From: Ursus arctos
Taxonomy: Eukaryota > Chordata > Mammalia > Carnivora > Ursidae
DNA length: 64,000 nucleotides
Direction: 5' to 3'
NCBI RefSeq assembly: GCF_023065955.2
Contig: NW_026622897.1
Coordinates: 6,825,001 to 6,889,000 of the forward strand
Shown here: positions 57,216-64,000 of the stretch, piece by piece
Numbering within the stretch: the first letter of the stretch is position 1
How the letters are laid out: every line of letters begins with the position of its first letter
Translations under genes and position numbers: made by a program
The notes under the pieces: generated by a model
The model's database searches: none
The model's input: only the letters and a program-made list of their open reading frames with translations
What the model was told of the DNA's origin: nothing

Positions 57216-59364
57216 TAGCCTCTCAGTGGAATGCTTTTTATGCCCTAGCCTAATTGGGGCTTCCCATTAACTAAAGGACAGCTTAATTTCCCCCTAGGTG
57301 AGTATCCTAGGTATTACTTACAGGTTAGTCGGCCGTGTCCCATTGCTCTTACTGTTTTGAAGAAAGTCCTTAGAGACTACAAAAAGAAACAATCATGACT
57401 AGTTTTTTCTGTTTTTAGTTAGTATGGAGCACGACAAAGACAAATATTAGCAATACTCCACTACATCTCTTTATAATCCTAAATTCACAATTCTGGTCGT
57501 CATCAACCATGAATTTTAATAGGCCAGTGGTCAGTAAACTTTCCTGTTCTCTCCAGTGTGCTTAACCCGTAACCTAGGAATCAGCAACAGGAGTAATCCC
57601 ATTACGTATGAATGAAGTTAATTACGGATCCCCTTGTAGTGCTACCAATTATAAGAAATGGGAAATGTTGCCCAGTTATAAAAATAGGAAAACATGATTA
57701 GGGTCTGTTTTCTACTTTTGCTGAAATTGAAGACATTTTTATGCCTATTTAACAGATATGTTCTCTTCAACATCTTTAGACTAATGACCCACTTGGATCA
57801 GGATTAGCTGGATGTACTTCCTATTATCAGTTTTGGCTTCAAATTGTGGTCCTTATAAGGTCAACACAGTCTTTCCCCTTTCCTTCTTCCTTACGTTGTT
57901 CTGTTCTCGGAACTGTCTTGACCCCACTGCTGCACTGCTGTTCTGTCCATACCCAAGTGGAGAGTGATCGTAAACTCTTTTACATTTCATATATTTTCAT
58001 TATTGTAAATTGGTGACTTTTCAGACTTTTTTTTAAGCGGTATAATCCTGCAAATCTTGGAAACATGTTTTTAAAATAGACAAAATCAGAATCCTGTTTG
58101 AATTGTGTGATAAAGGTGGGCTTTGTTTCCACTTAAAAATTCCCTTCCCTGCTGTCTAGAAGTGTCTCTGAGCCACAGTGTGGAAGTTTTAAACACAACT
58201 TGATGGACACTGATTAAAAGATCTCCAACAAGGGAGCATAGATTTAGTTTCTGGTGGTACATTCAGTGTTTAGCATCCTAACACCTAGGTTTAGCTTCAA
58301 AGTGCTCTTGGTGTATTGGAAAAAAGATCAGAGATCATAAATCTGAGCAGCTATTAGAGTGACAAAATAGACATCAGTCATTGAATTGTAGGAGCCTTCA
58401 GTGTAAAAGAAAATTTTGGATTCCCATAAGGTAGCACATTTCATTATACATTATCATACAGTTTAAAATTTAGACTACAATGATAGCAAAATTTTCTCTT
58501 ATTTCCATATTCAGGATTATATCCAGCTGTACTCCTTTCTCCCTATTTAAGGAACATAGGAAAGATGTGAGAATTTCTTTTAAACAATCATAAAACATTA
58601 AAAAAGACATTAGTGAAGAAGGTCTAAAGCCATTTTTTAAAGAGTTCTTTAAAATATTTTCATATGTCCAACATGGTTTATGTATGATCAGGCCTAAAAA
58701 TTGAGGGGAAAAAATATCAAGTAATGAAATATTTGAAGAGCACCTGGATCTATTAATAATTTAGTGTTCAATATTTTTATTAGTGTTCTTAGCACATTAC
58801 AGTGACTCTGTAATTAATGTCCAGTGCACCCTGACTTCCTGTAGTGGAATGAAACTAAATCTAAACTTGAAGGACTTTGTGCCAAAGATTCAAATACAGT
58901 TTTCTGGTTTAAAGGGCTGTCTTTGGCTCTTAAATTTTTCATTGTAGCCACTTGACTGAGAAGCCTGTGAACTTGCCTTCTTCCAGGTAGCTTCATGTAA
59001 TAACGGCCATTAAAGCCACTGGAGTTTCATCCTTGGGCCTTCCAGTGGAGAATAGAGCATACTTACAGGCCATATTTTTGACTTAAATAAAAAATGATAG
59101 ATACAAGGTTATAAAGAAGGCAGTTGTCTTTTCAGTCCTCTGATGGCCTTGGTTACTTTTTGGTTTCTTTTTGAAAACTGAAACAGTGTAGTGATCTCCA
59201 GACATCAAATATATTGTTCACAAAATCACAACTTACTATCAGTGGTGAGATTAAAGCTAATAAAGATTTATTTTATTGGCTTCATTTTCATTCCAAAGCA
59301 AGTTTTTTCCATCTTCCACAAGTCAGGACTGCAGGGTCAGGAGAGAGTGAAGGCCCTGATAGCT

Positions 59365-59515
59365 GCTGCCCTCCGTGTGCAGGGCACCGCACGCGCGGAC
59401 TTGTTGCTCTCTCACCTGCAAGGTTCGTGGGTTTATCTCCATTTTAAACATGAGAAAATTGAGGTTCCAAGCAAGTAACTCACCATGGTCACACACAAAA
59501 GTGGTAAAGAAACTA
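59365..59515 (+). repeat. MIR fragment
   Basis: 'gtttatctccattttaaac', 'atgagaaaattgaggttcc' and 'aagcaagtaactcaccatgg' match the MIR words 'tatccccattttacagatgaggaaactgagg' and 'aagtaacttgcccaagg'. Confidence 0.85.
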
Positions 59516-61192
59516 CCTAAACTCCTAGCTAATCCCAAAGATGATGCATTTTCACCATATTGGCTGACTCGTGAAGAGCCATCCCCATTGAGTAGTGCTG
59601 GTATTATAACTAGTATTACAAGTACTGTAATAAGTAGCTGTGCTAATGTATTACGAGTACGGCATTCTAGGTATTTATAATTAGATTTTAGATGAGTTAC
59701 AGAAAGATTGTTTTAAGAATAGCTTTCCTTGGATCATATAAGTAATAGACTTGCTACATAAATGTCAAAACGAGAGTAAAAATCACCTGCAATTTCCAAG
59801 TATTTTTTTTTTCATAAGTTCACCATTTTGTTCATTTCTATTGTAGTTGACATATACTGTATTAGTTTCAGGTGTACAACATAGCGATTCAACAATTATA
59901 TGCATTAGAAAATGCTCAGCGCAGTAAGTGTAGTTACCATTTGTCATCATAAAAGTTATTAAGATATTATCGACTATATTCCCTAAGGTGTACTTTCTAC
60001 CCCTGTGACTTATTTATTTTATAATGGGAAGTCCGTACCTCTCAATCCCTTATCACCTATTTCAACTAGTCCCCTTTCCCCCTCTCCCCTGGCAGCCACC
60101 AATTCGTTCTCTGTATTTATGAGTCTAATTCTTATCATTGTATGTTTGTTTTGGTATTTTGTTTTCTTTTTTAGATTCCTCATATAAATGAAACCATGTG
60201 GTATTGGTCTTTCTCTGTCTGACTTATTTCAGGTAGCATAATGCCCTCTAGGTCCATCCATGTTTTCATGAATGGCAGGAAATCATACTTTTTAAGGCTA
60301 AGTAATATTCCATTGCATTACCTACACCACATCTTTATCCATTCTTCTACTGGTAGACAGGTTGCTTCCCGGTTGTAAATAATGCTGCAGTAAACATAGG
60401 GGTGCATCTGTCTTTGCAAATTAGTGTTTCCTTTTTCTTTGAGTAAATACCCAGAAATGGAATTACTGGAATGTATAGTATTTCTATTTTAATTTTTTGA
60501 GGAACATCTATACTGTTTTCCATAGTGGCTGAATCAGTTTATAATCCTACCAGTAGTGCTTGAAGCTTCTCTTTTCTCTAACATTTGTTATTTCTTGCAT
60601 TTTTGATACTAACCATTCTCGCTTGAGGTGATATCTATGGTTTTGATTTGCGGTTCCCTAATGATTAGTGGTTAGGCATCTTTTCATGTATCTCTTGTCC
60701 ATCTATTTCTTATTTAGAAAAATGTCTGTTTAGATCCTCTGCCAATTTTTTAATTGGATTGTTTTTGGGGCTTTTGAGTTGTGTTTTTGTTTTGTTGTGT
60801 GAGTTCTTTATATATTTTGGATAGTAACTCTTTATCAGATCATTTTGCAAATATCTTCTCCCATCACATACGTTGCCTTTTTATTTTGTTAATGGTTTTC
60901 TTTGCTGTGCAAAAGCTTTTTAGCTTGGTGTATTCCCAGTTTAGTTTGGTTTGGTTTCCCTTGTCTCGGAGACGGGTCCAGAAAAATAGTGCTAAGGTTG
61001 ATGTCCAGGAGATCATGGCCTAAGTTTTCTTCTAGTAGTTTTAGGATTTCAGGACTTCCATTTAGGTCTTTAAGCCATTTTGAGGTTTGGGGGTTTTTTT
61101 GTGTAGGGGGTCAATGGTCCAGTTTCCCCAGCACCATTAATTGAAGAGACTGTCTTTTCCTCGTTGTATATTCTTGCCTCCCTCATCATAGA

Positions 61193-61501
61193 TTAATTGA
61201 TCATAGAAATGTGGATTTGTTTCTGGGCTCTCAGTTTAGTTCCATTGATCTCTGTGTCTGTTTTTGTGGCAGTACCGTATTGTTTTTGATTATTACAGTT
61301 TGGTAATGTATCTTGAAATCTGGCATTGGGACACCTGCAGCTGTGCTGTTCTTTCTCAACATTGCTTTGGTTATTCGGGGTCGTTGGTAGCAGTTCCATA
61401 CAAATTTTAGAATTACTTGTTCTAGCTCTGTAAAAAAATACTACTGGTATTTTGCTAGGGCTTGCATTGAATCTGAAGATTGCTTTGGGTAGTATGGACA
61501 T
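61193..61501 (-). pseudogene. L1 ORF2 remnant (after RT core)
   Basis: The minus-strand frame begins ILPKAIFRFNASPSKIPVVF, the LPKAIYRFNAIPIKIP landmark of L1 ORF2p that lies after the catalytic RT core. The rest of this 102-codon frame (KICMELLPTTPNN...) is a shifted reading of the following ORF2 text, so there is a frameshift after about residue 25. Confidence 0.85.
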
Positions 61502-61954
61502 TTTAATGATATTTATTCAGTTCCTTTATCAATGTCAGAATAAGTTTTTTCATCTCTTATTCTTTTTGATGCAGTTGTAAATGAGATTGTTTTCTTAATT
61601 TCTCTTTCTGCTAGTTATTCTATAGAAATGCAGAATTTTATTCCCCATGCTTATTCCCTGTGTTCCAATTTTTTTCAAACCTTGTGCTCAAAAAAGATGT
61701 TTGATTCCAATCTTAAATTTGTTGAGACTTGTTTTGTGGCCTATGTGTAATCTACCCTGGAGAATGTTCCACGTGTGCTTAAAAAGAATACATGTATTCT
61801 CTTTCTGGAGGGAATGTTCTGTCTGTATCTTTTAGTTCTAGCTGGTCTGTTATTCAAAGCCACTGTTTGTTGATTTTCTGTTGGGTTATCTACTCACTGA
61901 TGGAAGTGGGGTGTTGAATTCCCTTATGTCACTGTCAGTTTTGCTTTGTGTTTG

Positions 61955-62143
61955 TTAATATGTTAATATTTGTTTTATGTATTTAGGCACTCCTATGTTG
62001 AGAACATAGATATTTACGATTGCTATATCCTCTTGTTGGATTGATTTATCATCATGTAATGTGCTTTGTCTCGTTACAGTCTTTGTTTTAAAGTCTAGCT
62101 TGATATAAATATTATTCCAAGTGTTTTTCACTTCCATTTGCAT
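61955..62143 (-). pseudogene. L1 ORF2 endonuclease remnant
   Basis: The minus-strand frame ends in NIYVLNIGVPKYIKQILTY, the counterpart of the YAPNTGAPKYIKQIL motif of L1 endonuclease. The Pro of the YAPN motif is replaced (VLN), consistent with decay. Confidence 0.85.
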
Positions 62144-62401
62144 AGTGTATGTTTTTCTCTCCCTTCATTTTGAGTCTGTATGTGTCTTTAGGTCTGAAGT
62201 GAGTTGCTTTTAGGATCATAGAGATCAGTTTATCATTCAGTGGCCCTGTGCCTTTTGATCGGAGCTTTTAGTTCATTTACATATAAAGTAATTATTGATA
62301 GGGATGTAATTATTGCCATTTGCCCTTTTGGTCATTGTGTTCTGGTTGTTTTTATAATACTTCTCTGTTGCTTTCTTTTGCTCATTGCTTGGGATTGATG
62401 A

Positions 62402-62607
62402 GTTTTTTTTTTTTTTTTTAAGATTTTATTTATTTATTCGACAGAGATAGAGACAGCCAGCGAGAGAGGGAACACAAGCAGGGGGAGCGGGAGAGGAAGA
62501 AGCAGGGTCACAGCGGAGGAGCCTGATGTGGGGCTCGATCCCATAACGCCGGGATCACGCCCCGAGCCGAGGGCAGACGCTTAACCGCTGTGCCACCCAG
62601 GCGCCCC
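62402..62607 (-). mobile_element. Young bear-type SINEC nested in L1, with TSD
   Basis: Reverse complement of a SINEC with a T17-class run and 'AAGATTTTATTTATTTATTC', 'GACAGAGATAGAGACAGCC', 'GCGAGAGAGGGAACACAAGC', 'ATCACGCCCCGAGCCGAGGG' and a 'GTGCCACCCAGGCGCCCC' head. It keeps many CpG sites, unlike the other copies, which indicates a recent insertion. An 11 bp target-site duplication, GGGATTGATGA, flanks it at 62391-62401 and 62608-62618. The body variant is the one I associate with ursid genomes. Confidence 0.95.
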
Positions 62608-63099
62608 GGGATTGATGACTTTCTTTAGTGTAATGTTTGGCTTTCTCTGTTCCTGTGTATCTATTACAGGTTTTTGGTGATTATCAGGACATCCTAAGTA
62701 TAGAGCAGTCTATATGAAATTGGTCACTTAAGTTTGAACACATTCTAAAAGATTACATTTTTATTCCCTTTCCATGTTTTACGTTTGTTATATTTTACAT
62801 CTTTGAACCCGTCTGATTTTTATAGATATAATTAATTTTACTACTTTTGTCTTTTAACCTTTGTACTAGTTTTATAAGATGTTACCATTATGTTTGCTTT
62901 TACCAGTGAAGTTTATCTTTTCTTTTCACTTAAGGAAGTCCCTTTAATATTTCTTGTAAGAAAGATTGGTTTAGTGATGATGAGCTCCTCTGACTTTTGT
63001 TTGTGTGCCAAACTGTCACTCCTTCAAATCTGAATGACAGTCTTTCCAGCTAGAGTATGCTTGACTGTACCTTGTTCCCCTTAAGTTTCTGCTGAAAAA

Positions 63100-63324
63100 T
63101 CAACTGATAGCCTTCAATGTAACAGTTTTCTCTTCTCTTGCTGCTTTGAATATGCTCCTTGACATTTTAATTGGTGTGGACCCCCTTGGGTTCATCTTGT
63201 TTAGGGCTCTCTTTGCTTCCTGGACCTGGATGTCTGTTTCCTTTCCCAGATTAGGGAAGTTTTCAGCTATTCTTTCTTGTAAGTTTTCTACCCTTTTATC
63301 CCTTCTGGGACCCCTATAATGCAA
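63100..63324 (-). pseudogene. L1 ORF1 remnant
   Basis: The minus-strand frame contains LQERIAENFPNLGKETDIQ, QEAKRALNKMNPRGSTP and a KAAREEKTVTLK segment, which are the linker and the start of the RNA-binding domain of L1 ORF1p. It is truncated by stops and a small deletion between STP and KMS. Confidence 0.92.
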
Positions 63325-63659
63325 ACATTAGTACACTTGATGTCCCAGAGATTCCTTAACCTATCCACTTATTTTTAATTCTTGCTGCTTAACTTGGCTG
63401 CTTTTTATTACCTGTCTTCCAACTCACTGATCTTTTGCATCTTCTGATCTGCTGCCGCTTCCCTCTAGTGTGGTTTTCATTAAGTCATTTTATTCCTCAG
63501 CTTTGACTGGTTCTTCTTTATTTGTTGAAGTTCTCCCTTAGTTCATGTACTCTGGAGACTCTCGTCCAATGAGCAGTTTTATGATCATTTACTTTGGTTA
63601 CTTCCGTTTTGTTTAGCTCCTTATCTGAGGTTTTGGATATTTCTCTAGCTCTCCATTTT

Positions 63660-64000
63660 GCCTGTGTTGTTACTGCATATGAGGTCAGCCACATCTCCTG
63701 GTCTTGCAGGTAGCGGCCTTATGTATGGCTGTTCTGTGGTGCCCGGCAGCACTGTGCACAACTCCTGTGGGTGCTCTGGGGGGCAGAACTGGCCCTCAGC
63801 TCAGCTGTCTGGAAGGACCACCTATGCCACATGAGTGGCAGGACTTGCCTCTGAGAGGTCTGGCCGCAGCCAGTGTAGGTACGTTGGCTGATGGAACTAA
63901 TGGCCCCATCCCCAGGGAAAAAGTTACTATGGAGGAGGTGCCAGTCTTGACCAGGGCTGTCTGCTGGGTGGGGTGAGTCCTCAGGGGATGTCAGAATTGG
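63660..64000 (-). mobile_element. L1 5' UTR (partial)
   Basis: The sequence turns GC-rich ('gtcagccacatctcctggtc', 'ggtagcggccttatgtatgg') and parallels 54220-54560 of the first L1 ('ggtcagctatgtcttctgg', 'gtaacggtcttgtgtagg'). This marks the L1 5' UTR, which carries its own internal Pol II promoter. A 90-codon + strand frame at 63704-63976 is a by-product of this GC content. Confidence 0.75.

Larger units (their letters stand above)
45556..64000 (+). other. ZC3H12C: ZC3H12C intron 2 (start; runs past window end)
   Basis: The intron opens with GTGAGTGGGG and no downstream exon was found: nothing in the remaining 18.4 kb reads as the nuclease continuation expected after SNVAMS (the family's HGNKEVFSCRG segment). 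Repeats are listed separately. I see nothing specific in about 45600-46310, 48300-49240, 49400-50500, 55465-55850, 56200-56920 and 57220-59360. These are mostly AT-rich unique sequence. Confidence 0.8.
59802..64000 (-). mobile_element. Long L1, antisense, runs past window end
   Basis: From right to left (minus strand): 5' UTR (about 63660-64000, continuing outside the window), ORF1 (63100-63324), ORF2 endonuclease (about 61955-62880), a jump near 61640-61690, ORF2 RT/C-terminal parts (about 60190-61640), 3' UTR and poly-A (T run at 59802-59812 on the + strand). The word order matches the L1 at 50508-55460. A SINE at 62402-62607 is nested in it. The jump joins the endonuclease region to sequence late in the RT, so the RT core is missing here too. 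Multiple stops and frameshifts are present. Confidence 0.9.

Noticed and set aside
55200..64000. Search for ZC3H12C exon 3 (nuclease continuation)
   Set aside because: No sequence reading HGNKEVFSCRG or WFLERGH in any frame after an AG acceptor was found. The exon is presumed to lie beyond the window.

Overview
This is nuclear DNA from a mammal, most probably a caniform carnivore. At least nine copies of the carnivore tRNA-Lys-derived SINE (SINEC/CAN-SINE) are present, recognisable by the GCGCCTGGGTGGCTCAGT head, a CT-rich body and an A-rich tail. The copy at 62402-62607 has the diverged body that I associate with bears (giant panda SINEC1_AMe type), so Ursidae is my best guess; this rests on remembered consensus sequences. 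MIR, L2, MER5A-like and several ages of L1 make up the rest of the recognisable repeats, as expected for a placental genome.

One protein-coding gene can be supported: ZC3H12C (Regnase-3/MCPIP3), on the + strand and incomplete at its 3' end. Exon 1 encodes only seven residues (12817-12837) and lies in a CpG island (about 12000-13420). It splices in phase 0 over a 32 kb intron to a large exon 2 (44804-45555). Together they encode residues 1-257 plus two bases of codon 258: an N-terminal tail, a Ser/Asp/Glu-rich linker, a UBA-like domain and the first strand of the NYN/PIN ribonuclease domain with its first catalytic Asp. The rest of the nuclease, the CCCH zinc finger and the C-terminal region must lie beyond position 64000, because I found no further exon in the 18.4 kb after exon 2.

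Layout: 1-12000 is intergenic sequence with old SINE/LINE debris. 12000-13420 is the promoter CpG island with exon 1. 12838-44803 is intron 1, with many MIR/L2 fragments, an L1 inserted into an L2 with clean target-site duplications, an antisense L1 inside a sense L1, an exact 51 bp tandem duplication, and a candidate alternative promoter/first exon near 39400-39567. 44804-45555 is exon 2. 45556-64000 is the start of intron 2, dominated by two long antisense L1 elements (50508-55460, and 59802 past the window end). Each L1 has lost a different part of ORF2 by internal deletion.

I see no RNA gene, CRISPR array, operon or undescribed multi-gene system. The long open frames in the CpG island are composition artefacts, and those in the L1 regions are retrotransposon remnants.
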